Origin: Sorghum bicolor
Lineage: Eukaryota > Streptophyta > Magnoliopsida > Poales > Poaceae
Length of the DNA: 64,000 nucleotides
Direction of reading: 5' to 3'
Assembly (NCBI RefSeq): GCF_000003195.3
Contig: NC_012878.2
Span: 22,092,071 to 22,156,070, forward strand
Made by a program: the position numbers and the translations under genes. Each line of letters begins with the position of its first letter. Position 1 is the stretch's first letter. The notes beneath the pieces were generated by a model, which saw nothing but the letters and a program-made list of their open reading frames with translations, did no database searches and had not been told where the DNA came from. This document shows positions 23,028 to 35,400 of this stretch, in pieces.

Positions 23028-24000
23028 TTATTCTCCATTGGCAAACTCCTTAGCCTTTACCTTCTTATCATACCATCTGGCAACTCTCTTTTTATTTTCT
23101 TCTATACTCATCAAAGCCCTCAGCCGATGCCCTGCTAAATCATCCAACTCGTCTTTCATCAAAGTAGCATAGTCATCGGCAGTCAGCTGATCTTGAAAAG
23201 ATAGTCGCCTAGATCCGGTTTTAATCTCCCATGGTAACACAGCGTCGTGTCCATACACCAACTGATAAGGCGAAACTTTGGTCGACCCATGACAAGCCAT
23301 CAAATATGACCATAAAGTTTCATTTGACACCGTATGCCACCTCCTAGGATTTTCCTCAATCTTTGATTTGATAAGTTTAATAATTCCTTTGTTAGACGCC
23401 TCGGCCTGCCCATTAGCTTGAGCATAATAAGGAGAAGAATTCAACACTTTAATCCCCATACCGATTGCAAATTCATCAAACTCGACCGATGTAAACATAG
23501 TACCCTGATCGGTAGTAATCGTTTGAGGAATACCAAATCGGTAAATAATATGCTCTTTCACAAAATCAATCATGTTGGCCGATGTGACCTTCTTCAAAGG
23601 AATAGCTTCAACCTACTTGGTGAAATAGTTGGTGGCAACCAGGATGAACTTATTCCATTTGCTTGATGGTGGGTAAATCTGGCCGATTAGATCAATAGCC
23701 CATCCACGGAACGACCAAGATTTAATAATGGGATTCATGGCCGATGCGGGCGCCCTTTGAATATTACCAAATTTCTGACATCCCAGACATCCCTTGAAAT
23801 ATTTAAAACAATCTTCAAGTATGGTTGGCCAATAATATCCGTTCCTCCTGATCATCCATTTCATCTTAAAAGCCGACTGATGTGCTCCACACACTCCTTC
23901 ATGGATCTCTCCCATCAAACTTTTAGCTTCATCATCACCTAAGCACTTGAGAAGAACTCCATCGATTGTTCGATAATATAATTCATCTTCGAGGAGCACA
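23028..24000 (-). pseudogene. Tat-B integrase
   Basis: The minus-strand reading holds an HHCC-type zinc domain (H..H in EIHEGVCGAHQSAF, CLGCQKFG) and the DDE core: Asp in AIDLIGQI, Asp in TTDQGTMF and Glu in NGQAEASN, spaced as in Ty3/gypsy integrases. The C-terminal basic part ends at ANGE. An in-frame TAG after NYFTK near 23612 replaces a likely Trp codon, and a frameshift near 24000 separates it from the upstream RNase H. Integrase would join element DNA to the chromosome. Catalytic residues are intact; the frame is not. Confidence 0.88.
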
Positions 24001-24505
24001 TATTTGGTAGCTTGAAACCGAACACGCCTCTCAACCTAGATGTATCCTTTAAATAATCAATGATTTCTTTTCTCCAATCATCGGCACTGATTGCCGATAA
24101 CGTGTTCAATATGGGTTGATACCCTGAGGCATGCTGAGCCAACCGATTGGCCTCCTCATTATATAACTGAGGAACATGCTCTAATCGGAAATCTTTGAAT
24201 TCCCTTAACAGTCGCATACTCTTTTCGTAATAAGTTATCAGGACTTCACTTCGGCATTCATAGCTTCTAGCCAATTGATTTATAACCAGCATAGAATCCC
24301 CGAAGATTTCAACAGCGTCAGCATGAATTTCTTTTAACAACTCCAACCCCTTGATTAAAGCATGATACTCGGCTTGATTATTTATTGACGTAGCAACAAT
24401 CGGCAAAGAAAACTCATACTTCCTTCCCTGAGGGGAAATTAACACTATGCCGATTCCTGCCCCCGGTCACACGTGGATCCATCAAAGAAGAGCGTCCAAG
24501 GTACA
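24001..24505 (-). pseudogene. Tat-B second RNase H (archaeal type, aRNH)
   Basis: After RT-RNase H a second RNase H domain follows: WTLFFDGS (first Asp), NNQAEYHAL (Glu) and IFGDSMLVINQL (second Asp), ending in EEANRLAQHASG. All three visible acidic positions are present. A 1-base deletion near 24455 (a G-run) shifts the frame inside the first strand, and a further shift lies near 24000. This extra domain is the known mark of the Tat lineage, thought to replace a weakened first RNase H that degrades the RNA strand during reverse transcription. Confidence 0.85.
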
Positions 24506-25775
24506 ATTTCTAAAGTCTCTAGTACACCGCAATGTTGAGTCACAAAATCGGCTATAACCTGTCCTTTAAGCGCTTTAGCCGATTCATAACGCAGATCGAA
24601 TTCCGATAGTGCTAAAATCCACTTGCCGATCCTGCCACTCATAATCGGCATAGATAGCATATATTGGACCACATCATCTTTGCATATAACAGTACATTCG
24701 GCCGATAGCAGATAGTGCCTCAACTTAATGCATGAGAAATATAGGCATAAACATAATTTCTCAATAGCCGAATACCTAGTCTCAGCTTCAATCAATCTTC
24801 TACTTAAATAGTAAATCACACGCTCCTTCCCTTCAAATTCTTGAATCAAAGCCGAACTGATGACCACTCCATCGGTAGACAAATATAATCTGAAGGGCTT
24901 TCCTTGCTGAGCTGGAATTAAGACTGGGGGATTTGTCAAATAATTCTTGATTTCATCCAGAGCCAACTGTTGCTCTTGTCCCCACATAAATTTTGATCGG
25001 CTTTTAATTAAATTAAAGGAATAAAAACGCGAATTTTTCCAGATAAGATGGAAATAAACCGCCTGATAAAATTTACTTTGCCGATCAGAGATTGGAGCTC
25101 GGTTTTGTTGGTAAGAGCCACTATTTTGTTGATAGCATCAATAGATCTCCTACTAATTTCAATTCCCTTTGATGCACCATGAAACTAAGAAATTGCCTTG
25201 CCGATACGCCGAATGCACACTTGTTAGGGTTCATCTTTAAACCATGTTTCCTTGTACATTCTAACACTTTTCGCAGATCGGCAAGATTCTTGGTGAAATC
25301 TCCAGACTTAACCACCACATCATCAATATAAATTTTCACCTGCTTACCGATGAACTCATGAAAGATAAAATTCATAGCCCTCTGGTAGGTAGCACCAGCA
25401 TTTTTCAAGCCAAAGGTCATGACTATCCATTCAAACAACCCAACATGACCAGGACACCTAAACACAGTCTTTGGAATATCTTCTTCAGCCATGAATATTT
25501 GATTATATCCTGCATTGCCATCCATAAAGCTTATGATCCGATGCCTAGCCGTAGCATCAACTAGTAAATCGGCAACCGGCATTGGGTAACCATCCATCGG
25601 CGTAGCTTTATTGAGATTCTTGAAATCAATGCAAACTCGAAGCTTCCCATTTTTCTTGTAAACTGGAACAACATTGGAAATCCACTCGGCATACCGACAC
25701 TGCCGAATAAATTTAGCTTCGATGAGTTTGGTTATTTCGGCCTTAATATCAGGAAGAATATTAGGATTACATCAG
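24506..25775 (-). pseudogene. Tat-B reverse transcriptase and first RNase H
   Basis: RT motifs in order on the minus strand: VPVYKKNGKLRVCIDFKNLN, YPMPVADLLVDATA, SFMDGNAGYNQI, TFGLKNAGATYQRAM and the catalytic YIDDVVVK near 25310-25330. The connection and first RNase H follow, with KPFRLYLSTDG in place of the usual Asp-containing start, so its first catalytic acid appears to be missing. Frameshifts lie between about 24990 and 25120. RT copies element RNA to cDNA in particles. The missing Asp is also seen in Tat-C. Confidence 0.87.
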
Positions 25776-26735
25776 CGAGCTGGCTGTTGACGTGGCCGAA
25801 ATCCAGACTTGATGAGCAACCGATGTTCAACAATAGATCGGTCTAAACCAGGCATCTCGGTATAATCCGAAGCAAAGCAATCTTTATATTCCTTTAATAA
25901 ATCAGTTAGCTGCTGCTTACACTCAGAATTTAACTTAGCACTAATAAAAGTAGGTCTAGGCTTATCACCATTACCTATATCTACCTCCACTAAATCATCA
26001 GCCGATGTAAACCCTTGGCCTAATTTTCCATCATCGGCGAACCTATCCATTAAAACTCTTCATCAGAACCAACTGCTTGGATCGTTGGAATTTCATAATC
26101 AGCAATTTTGAGGAAATATTTCTCCCAAATCTCCCCTGAGATACACCTGGTCCTTTCATAAGTGTCTGCTTTTGCCGATGTGATGACATAAGAAGAATCT
26201 CCAGGAACAATCTCAATCTTGTCACCTACCCACTGGACTAAGCATTGGTGCATTGTTGATGGGATGCAACAATTAGCATGGGTCCAGTCTCTCCCCAGTA
26301 GGAGATTGTAGGCACCTTTTCCACTGATCACGAAGAATGTTGTCGGCAAGGTTTTGCTGCTGATGGTCAACTCAACACATATTGCCCCTTTAACCGGAGA
26401 CACATTTCCTTCAAAGTCCTTTAGCATCATATCGGTCTTGGTCAAATCCCGATCTCCTTTCCCAAGTTTCCGATAGACTGCATACGGCATGATGTTAATA
26501 GCAGCCCACCATCAATTAATATCTTGGTCATCGGCTGCCCATCAACTCTTCCTTTGACGAACAGAGCTTTAAGATGCTGCCTTTCATTGTCGGCAGGCTT
26601 TTCAAAGATAGCCGTCACCGGATCCAGAGCCAACTGAGCTATCTGGTCGGAAAAATCCATCTCCTCATCATCACTAGATGGCGCAAGGAACTCCATCGGC
26701 AACATAAATACCATATTAACATCTGCTGATGGCCC
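25776..26735 (-). pseudogene. Tat-B protease and linker to RT
   Basis: The minus-strand reading has the acidic SSDDEEMDFSDQIAQLALDP region, the protease motif KILIDGG (Asp-Gly-Gly) near 26510-26530, then PYAVYRKLGKGD, LLLGRDWTHANC and CLVQWVGDKIEIV. A small insertion between the catalytic motif and PYAVY shifts the frame near 26490. The linker reaches the start of RT near 25775. Function as for other retropepsins: polyprotein maturation. Confidence 0.83.
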
Positions 26736-27151
26736 TTTTCTCTTAGGAACTGGTTGCTGCTGATCTCCAGATAGGCCAGAATTCTCGCCTTTGCTTAGCT
26801 CTTCTCATCTTTCGCGCTGCAGCCTCCTTTTCTTTGTCCTACTCAACCCCTCTAGACACCATGGAGGAAGTTATGGCTGCCTTGCCAATGGGCGACGAAT
26901 TTCCCTTGACTCCATTCGATCGGTGTTAGCATCCCTACAAAATATGAACTCATCGGGAACTCGAGCATTGGCCATTTCTTCAAGCTCCTCTTGGTCCTTG
27001 GGAAAATATGCCACACGATCACCAAGTCTGTCATGTACACTGAGTCTACCCCCCAGCCGATCATGAACTGATGCTCTTCCCCTAATCGGTGCATTAAACC
27101 GTCTATCATCGTTTTGATAGTGCCGATCGGTTCTATCATACCGATCATAGT
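26736..27151 (-). pseudogene. Tat-B gag C-terminus, left of the LARD
   Basis: A basic Arg/Asp/Tyr-rich tract (YDRYDRTDRHYQ, RGRASVHDRLGGRLSVHDRL) matches Tat-A at about 5540-5720. It is cut by the LARD at 27152; the rest of gag resumes at 41564 on the other side. Confidence 0.78.
27147..27151. repeat. target-site duplication of the LARD (partner 41559-41563)
   Basis: ATAGT on the left and GTAGT on the right. One mismatch, probably a later mutation, as the element is young. Confidence 0.7.
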
Positions 27152-28289
27152 TGTAACACCTCAGGTGTTTGTCTTGCATTTTGGCACTCACGTTTCATGA
27201 GCATAAGCATCAATTGTTCATATATGATAGTATGAAACATACTTTGATGTTGCGACGAGTGAGTGCTTGATGATCCTACATAATAAAGCTTGTGGTTGTT
27301 GATGGTGCTTCTTTCATGTGTATCATCTCCATCTCTACCTAGGTTGATCACTCAAAAAGTTTCATGGAGTTTGGATTCAAAAGGTCAAATGAAAGGATAA
27401 GTTACATGCTTCTTGGAAGGACCTTATCAAGTGAACGGAACCTTAGGTTACCAACCTAATCTTGCAATCTTGACCAAATGACTCTAGATGAACTCTACAA
27501 CAAAAGTTATGAAGGGTTCATGTTGAGCTTGTGCCAAGAAAATGCTTTATTTGCTCTAAACCCTAGTTTGAGCTTTATCAAGTTGATACTTTGACCAAAG
27601 TGAAAGTTTGACTTTGGTACCAGTTATGAGGTTTGACCTTAAATAAAAGTTGTAGTTTTGCTTCTGTAGAACAAACTTTATTTAATGGTCAAGAGCTAGT
27701 TTGGTACCTATCTTAGTCAAATTGAGCTCACAAGATTCAATGCAGTGCTGTTTTGGAACCCCAAAAATTTGGCCAAGTCCTCAAGGTGCTCAGTTTCGGG
27801 TATCCTAGTTGGGAGCTTTGTATCTTACTAACCAGACAGAAACAGTACAAGGTCCTTTAATAAAAGTTGTAGTATAGTTTTTATGCTACAAACTTTGTTA
27901 AAGTGCCCAAGTCTGAATCATCTTATAATCCTGTCAAATAATAGGCACAAGTTCGAATCTGCTGTAAATTCCAGCATTTCGGATTTCTAAGTGTGGAATT
28001 TCAGTTCGTCATGTTGGCATCCCGCGTTCTCCTAATTCTTATGAACAACTTGCTTGGGTCCCAAAATAAAAGTTGGAGTACATATTGTGTACAAGAGCAT
28101 GCCAAAAGATGACACCAGTTTGACTTCGTTTTGGTCATCAATTTTGAGTTTTGCTAATCTCTATCAATTCTTTGACACTCAAAGGTTGGCATCAAATTAT
28201 CTTCTAATCTGCAACTCTAATGACCATGGCACCTTAATCAAAGTTGGAGAGTGTAAAGAGTAGAGCAAACTTGGTTTTTGGCCCAAAGT

Positions 28290-28960
28290 CCAAATCGGCC
28301 CGTAAGGAGTCCAAAAACGCGTCCCACCTGAGCCACTTCATTGCCCGACACGTGCTCGATAAAATGCCTCAACGGACAGCACGCGTCCCGGACGTGGCAG
28401 CCATGCCCGAGCTCGCGTCCCACCTCCTGTGCTGCGTGTCTCGCGCACCTGGACCGATGGGGAGATGTCCAAGCACTCGTCCCTCACTTTCCTCTCCTCC
28501 CTGCCGCTCTCCATCGCCCCCCTACAGCGCTCACGGCGCCGTCCACCATGGTCGGCATGCCAAGCTCGCCATCGTTCTGTTCCCGCCACTCCGCGCTTCC
28601 TCGACACTCACTCTATGTGCCACATCGCTCGCCGCGTCGTGCTGCGCATCTCGCGCACGCTCAACCGAGGTGGAAGATCGCCGGAGCACCGCCACCACCG
28701 GAGCAGACCGCCGCCGCCGCCTGCAGCCGTGGCTAGGCCGCCACGGGCTCTCTCCCGGCCATCCAAGGCGACCAGCGGGTGCGCGGTGATCTCCTGGTGC
28801 TCCCCCACCACTCCCTCGCCGCCGACGTGGCCTCCCTTCGCCGGAACAGGAAGCGCTCCGGCGAGTCCTCTGTTTCCTTTCGCGACCAAGGACCACGGGG
28901 ACAAATTCGACAAAAGCCAGGGGGTGTTCTGCAGAACTCATGACTCATATGAATAGTGTT
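28290..28960. other. GC-rich island in the LARD 5' LTR (copy at 37430-38100)
   Basis: CG-rich block between AT-rich arms, with frames up to 181 codons on both strands whose translations are Arg/Ser/Pro-rich. It is followed by a T-rich tract ending TTTACAG near 29040, which resembles a splice acceptor. It may be a promoter and leader; this is inference. Confidence 0.5.
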
Positions 28961-31083
28961 TGTGGTCGGTTGCGTGATTCGTGGAAAGTCCAGGGTCCCC
29001 GGTGAAAGATCTGTTTTCCTTTTTCCTTTGTTTTTACAGATTTCTGGATGAACTTTGTAAATGCATAGAAATTCGTAGAAAAGTCGTAAAATAGCAAATG
29101 TAGACTTTTTGGAATCCTTGTGAAATTCTCTATGCAGTAGATCTATAATATGACATGGTTCAGTTTGCAGTTTTAGCAGTAAAAATAGATTTATGCAGTT
29201 CGGTTTTAATTGCTTATTATATTTGTCTTTTTCATAACCACTGTATTATTGCTCAAATAAATGTGAAAATATTGTGACAAGCTTCTCATATGATGTTTCA
29301 TGTCTGGTAAAATTTGCATGAATTTAGGAATGACAGATTAACATTTATAAAAATAACAAATTCCCTGTGTTGCTTTGCTCCTATTCTGAGTGGATCTGCA
29401 TGTTTATATTGTTTGACTCAGTTTGGTTGTGAATCATGCCTGGATGAAAATATATGAGTTGTAGTACTTTTCATAAGCTTTCCATCAAGCTAAATAGCAT
29501 AATTTTTGGTTAAGCATATGTCTAGTTATAGTGGTTTAAATTGCTGTTTCATTTTCTGTCTAAACCCAGACAGGGATGCATTGTTTGTTATGTAAGACCT
29601 TGTTAGTGCTAGATTCAGCTCTATATGTTAATAACAAAGTTGTTCACAATTTAGTAAGCTTTCTAGAAAGTACATAACCATAATTTATGGGCATATGAAA
29701 CTCAAGTTATGGCTGTTTAATGTGACATGATAGATTCTGTCCATATTTTGGACAGAGATGTCTTTATGGATCTTGATAAATGGTTTATAATTATAAATAA
29801 AAATGTAAAAATGGAAAATGTTGTTCCAATACAATCCTATGATATTATGGTATCATGTTTATGTATGATATGGCCATGTGTTTGAAGAAAATATGATTTG
29901 TGCATTTATCTTATTCTCACATGGTTAATTGCAATAGCAATTTGTCTTTTTCGTAGATGTTGCTATGCTTATTCAAATGCAGTGAAATTGATACAGTGGG
30001 CTATGGATAGTGTTTAGAAGCTACTGTAATTTTGGTGGAATTTATTGAGCACTTTTGTTATATGTTCTTTAATTCACCTTATTATACAAATAAATTAAGA
30101 AATGCATTAAATAAATTTATTTGGTAATGACCACTATATTTTCTGGTGTTCTTTAGATATGTGCAAACTGTTGGTAACAATGGTTTTGCTCAAATGCATG
30201 TTTGAAACATAAGTTAATAATTAATTGTTTGCAATTGATTGTTTCTGGACAGTTTGTGGAACTGTTTGGATTACAATATGTAAATGGTGTTTTCTGGGAA
30301 TATTGTTTATAGCAAAGTTGTAGATAATTCAACTATCTGGCTGCTGTTAAAATTTGGTAGTATTTGGCCTTGTGGTTTGTGAGTTATGTCTGTTCAAAGT
30401 TGGATTCCAGAAATGGCTGCTCTCTGTTTGTCAGGGACAGATTCTGGAACTTTATAATTTCGACCAGTTTAGGTTGAGAATCATGCTTTGATGTCTAAAT
30501 ATAAAATGCAGATAATTTCTTAAGCTTTCCAGAATGTCTTAATTCATGTCCTTTGGAGTTGTGTAACTCCAGTTATGATTTATTTTCTCAGCTGTTGTTA
30601 ACAGTCCTAAAAATGGTACATTCCATGTATTGCTGTTGCTTGGTATATTGCTATGTATGACTCATGTCTTTGGTAATGGCCAAGTTAATTTACTTGAGAC
30701 CCGGTGAAACATGTGTTCATGCACTTGCATCTTGCATGTCATCTAGGTACGCTAGATGAACCACGTGAAGGACGTGATGGTGGATCATCCCGAAGATGGA
30801 TGATTAAGCAAGTGTTATGATCTTAGATGTCACCAAGACGGAGCAAGCTAACAAATCTGACTCGGTGTCACATTCCAGGCAAGCCCCGGAGCATTATAAG
30901 CCTCCTACTTTTTGAAAGTGAATGAGTATATATTTGTTATATATGTATTGTTGCATTAAGTATAGGAGTTGGATGAAACCCTTGCTGCATATATATACCC
31001 TTCCTTGTCCAGTATATATATAACCTGAATCCTAATTAGTTAGGATCACGTCTCTGCTTAGCCATGCTTAGCTCGGTAGAAGC

Positions 31084-31153
31084 CAGGTGATTTCCTGTCA
31101 CCTGCAGGATATAGGTGGATTCCAGATCACGGTTGGCTATATTTGCTATCGTG
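31084..31153 (+). promoter_or_regulatory. hairpin pair in the LARD 5' LTR (copy at 40224-40293)
   Basis: CAGGTGA (31084-31090) pairs perfectly with TCACCTG (31098-31104) around a 7-base loop. CACGGT (31128-31133) can pair with ATCGTG (31148-31153) using one G-U pair. The solo LTR has both stems at 4534-4601. Confidence 0.55.
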
Positions 31154-32420
31154 GAAAAGAACCATGTGTTAATAATATGAAAGGAGACCGGGCGGGATGA
31201 TGATAGTGAAACAACAAGGCATGGAGGTCTTGGGTGTGGATCTATCCCCGTCTGTGTCAATTAAGGACCGATCGTTGTACGTCCTCTTGTCATGTTGAAC
31301 GCATGCCTAACACTTAGTTGGCCGGATAACTCGTTCCGACCGCGAAGCCTAGTAGTATGACTCAGGCCGGAAGACCGGCAAGTATAAAGTGCGCACTACC
31401 GGAGGAAGTGTGGTGTGCGGGGGACCATTGGCGTAAGTCCAAAGGCAGGTGAGTTAAAATTCCTGACCTCCCTGGCAGAGTGGTAGCCCTGGGAGTGCGG
31501 CGCTGATCGGAACCGCGATTCCTGAGTCGTACCAAAGGTGACCTGTTGGCTCTCCGACGGGGGATGCTTGGGTGAGTGCTAGGAATACCCCTCCAGCTGG
31601 ATAGGAATCGATTCGAATCGCCGTCTCTCCCGGATAGTGAGAACTTGACAGAGCAGCGGCAGACGTAGCATTCACTAAATAACTTAATGGTTCTATGATG
31701 ATGATGATGATCACGGCCTTAATAAACCTGATATGGTTATTATTGATTGATATTAATCAAGTGATTGCTTAGTATAGGTGCTAATCTAGTTAATAGGTTA
31801 ATGAGAATTAAATGGATGCTAAATAAGAAAGGTTTGACTATTTATACTTAAGCTTTTTATGCAAAATGTTGTCCAACAAGCTCCACTTATATATCAGCCT
31901 TGCATACTCCTTGGTGTCACTTATTTCTGGTTTATGCCGGGTAAGTCTAGCTGAGTACATTCTCGTACTCAGGGTTTATTCCCACTTGTTGCAGGTTGTG
32001 ATGTATCATAGCTACTGCAAGATTTGGATGACTCCTGCTATAGGGAAGGAGTAAGATCATGGGCATGATCCTTTCTACTTACCTCATCTATGATGCTTTT
32101 GTTGGAATGGACCATGGTACTGGCATGTATTTGAAATAAAAGTGATATTGGTTTCAAATTACTTTGCTTCCGCTATTTGCAAACCTGAGTTGTAATAACC
32201 TTATCGAACTCCGATATATTTGAACTACTTGTGAAATGCATGTAACATGTGACTTGTTATGTTGAATCACTACGATCTTGGCTTGTATGTTGGTTGGTTT
32301 GAAATCCCTCGTGATTTTGATGGACTACCGGAATTATATGGGCTCAAGTATGATAAATTAATCACTTCGGCGATTGTTTTTGTACTTGTGCTCTTATAAT
32401 TTGGACGGTTCCGTGACAGC

Positions 32421-32438
32421 TGGTATCGGAGCAAGGTT
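32421..32438 (+). promoter_or_regulatory. primer binding site of the LARD (initiator-Met tRNA type)
   Basis: TGGTATCGGAGCAAGGTT begins two bases after the 5' LTR. It differs at one base from the common TGGTATCAGAGC site of elements primed by initiator methionine tRNA. Confidence 0.85.
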
Positions 32439-35400
32439 CAACAGTAAACATGTCACATGTGTATTTAAAACAAAGCTTTTCCTTATAAAAAAATCAGTTT
32501 TGACAACTTATAGCTATATATAGGTGTGTTCAAATCTAAACTTTTAATCTAAGTATGCCAGTGGTCATTCCTCTATGCCCAACTAAGGACCTTTAGGTGG
32601 CTTAGTTAAGTACTAACTTTGGGGGGATTTACTTACTGCAATTTTTATTTCGTCGTCCATACGGCGTGCTATTGTATGGATGCCATTCACTTGAGTGGTA
32701 ATGTATGGATCAATTTACATCTACGCCCAGGCCAAGGTATGTATGTATGATGACCGCACTATGCTACCCTGTGGTCAAATGGTAGAGGTAGCCCTCATAT
32801 ATGAATTAGCCATATATGTTGATAGATTTAAATTTTGCAACGTCGCACCTACGCTCAGGTAAGTGTGAGTTGTGGGAGCATTTAGCTTTCAACCTAGAGT
32901 CTAGTGTTTCATTTCATGCACTTATATCATTGTTGGGTTGGGCTGAAATGAAATTTTCTGCAGGTACGCTAACCACGAATGCGTAGATTGTTTGTAGCTA
33001 ACGACTAGCTATATATCGAGAGTGTGCGTGTTATGCCACCGATATAGAACGTGATTACCACCTTAGGCTGGTAATTTTGTGAGGACGAATAGGACGAAGC
33101 ATGCATCATCATGATTGATTGCCCTATGCATAACTTTGCTCTTGACACCCTTATCCTAACAATAAGTAACTTGTGAATTAATATGATGTCACTGTGCTTG
33201 TGTAAAGTTAGATAAAATGCCTTGCTCTATGTTGCTTGAGTAGCTATGCTTGGTGTCAGGTTCTTCCTTTTAGTTACCTACACAGTAGTTCTTTTTATGT
33301 GTGGTTGCCTTGCTTTCTAGGTGTGGTTGCAGCACAAGTTGTCTAACCTCTTGTCCTCGGTGAGACCATGAGTTGTCATCAAGCCTTATCATTGTGCTTA
33401 TCTCATAAGTTCCCTCAAGGACACCTTCTTGCTTAGAACACATGAGCTTATGCGTGTGTACCTAACCAAACCTCGTTGGGTTCTCTTGAATATCAACTTT
33501 TGCCCATGATATGTCCTGGTTTGAGCTTTGCCCAAATTCTTTTGGACCCTTTGCTATCTATCTAAAAAAAAAATCATCATGTTCCTAAGGACATGATCAT
33601 ATCTACCTACTTTGTGGTACAATATCGTATCATGATCCTTGTCCTAAGAACCAGATGTTGGGTTGCATAATGGTTATCTGTCAAATCATGAATCCCATAT
33701 CATGATGCCAATCATTCTTAATCATGCAACCTACTGCATTGATTATGCATCAATGTCATTATTCCCTAAATCCTTGAACCACATGCACACGTGCATGTAG
33801 AAGGAGGTATGCTCACAGTTAGTGGGGTACACCATATTCATGTTGTATCCTAACTACAATCATCTTAGTGAGTATCTTTCTAAAGAACATTCTTCAGCTC
33901 TTGTGCTTGCTGCCCAATTAACTGGGTTACCCTTTTGATCTATCTCGATGGCTTGCTTATGTTTTGGTCAATTTGTGCCATCCGTCAACATGATGCACAT
34001 GTTTGAGATGGCTGGCCTTTTTGGACATAAGGGAGATTTATCTTCTCGACTGGAGAAGAGTATGCACCTACTCAGTAAAGGATAACAACACATTCCCATC
34101 ATGTTCTGTTTACTATCTACCACCTTTGATTATAGTATTGGTTGCTGGAGACAATTTCATCTATGTTCTCACATGCTGGCTTATGTCTTGGTTGTCTTCC
34201 TTCTATGTGCGAAAACCTTACCCCAAGAATCCTCTCACACCACTTGGTTCCTTGTCCTACAGTTGATCTAGTGCAATGCTTATCAGTTGTTGCATGAGCC
34301 TCATAATCTTTTCATAACAGATCATGTTGCTGCTGTGTTGATTAAGCCCTAATCTAAGTATCAGCTTGGTCTCTTGAATCTCGTTTATTGAACCTCCAAT
34401 TCTCCATAATCTTAAATATTATCAGTCATGATCTCATGTTAATCATTTATCTGGTAACTATCTTGGTTAACACAGTGTTTTGTGGAAATTAAAGCAAGAT
34501 CCATGACCAGTTGTCTTCGACAAGTAATATATGTTCTCTTGTGTTGTGTTTTGGATCTATAGGTCACTTCCATGTTGACTCCAAACCTTGTGACTACCTT
34601 TGCTTTGCTATCCCTCCTTTGCACAATGCTTGTTCATACAACCATCTTTTGTGCCACATGAAATTTTTCATTGAGTGTATCATCAATAATGGTCTCATGA
34701 GTAGTAGCTAACGGTGCCGCGACAAAACCGAGAGCCTCTTGTGGGCGGCCGACACAAGGATGTGCTGCTCGGCACGCGCTGGTATCGAGGTTTCTAGTCA
34801 TGATCCATTATGGAATTATACCAATGAAATGTTTTCTTGTGACCTTTCCTTGATAATCTCACCATATCATATCAACATTTCCCTATGTCCAACCAGATGT
34901 CATAGGACATTCTTCTGAAGTCCACTAGAGGTTAACCTTTAAAGAACAAGTCACTGACACAAAAACTAATAGACTGCAAGAGATGGTAGACAAGTGACAG
35001 TATTTCACTATCCTTGCAATGATAATGATCGTTTAATGAACAACATGGGTCATCCTTATCGAACCAAAAGGACACCCAACACTTAATGTTGGACAAGTTA
35101 TCTGTTAAATAATCATCGATCATCACCATTGTGCTTATGTCCAAGTTTTCCTAAGTCTTGATCTTTATGTGCATCATGGTCATACAACTAAAGTCAACCA
35201 TCTTTGGTATGAATCCTTATCTCCTAGCTTTGGAGGTTACCAATTGTTGAGTATCAACTGTAATTGTTGTGGTTAAGTGTGAAGCTTTGGAAAATATTGG
35301 GCTGGGAGGCAATTGATTGGTTGCTAGTAGCAAGGCTAATCTCAAGGAAAGTAATGATGGAGTGACAGCCAGGAAGGATATGTTTTATCAGTAGTGAATT

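Larger units (their letters stand above)
27152..32418 (+). repeat. LARD 5' LTR
   Basis: 5267 bp, nearly identical to 36292-41558 at offset 9140. The left part is AT-rich with recurring AAAGTTGTAG-like phrases, then a GC island (28290-28960), a long AT-rich arm, and a conserved 3' part shared with the solo LTR. The overlapping GC-island frames at 28244-28956 are not called as genes. Confidence 0.95.

Noticed and set aside
28244..28956. Overlapping frames up to 181 codons on both strands, repeated at 37384-38096
   Set aside because: They lie in the GC island of a duplicated LTR, overlap on both strands, have low-complexity translations and no recognisable domain; GC-rich DNA yields such frames by chance.
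31696..31713. ATG trinucleotide run as a microsatellite of interest
   Set aside because: Only a few units, identical in both LARD LTRs; ordinary.
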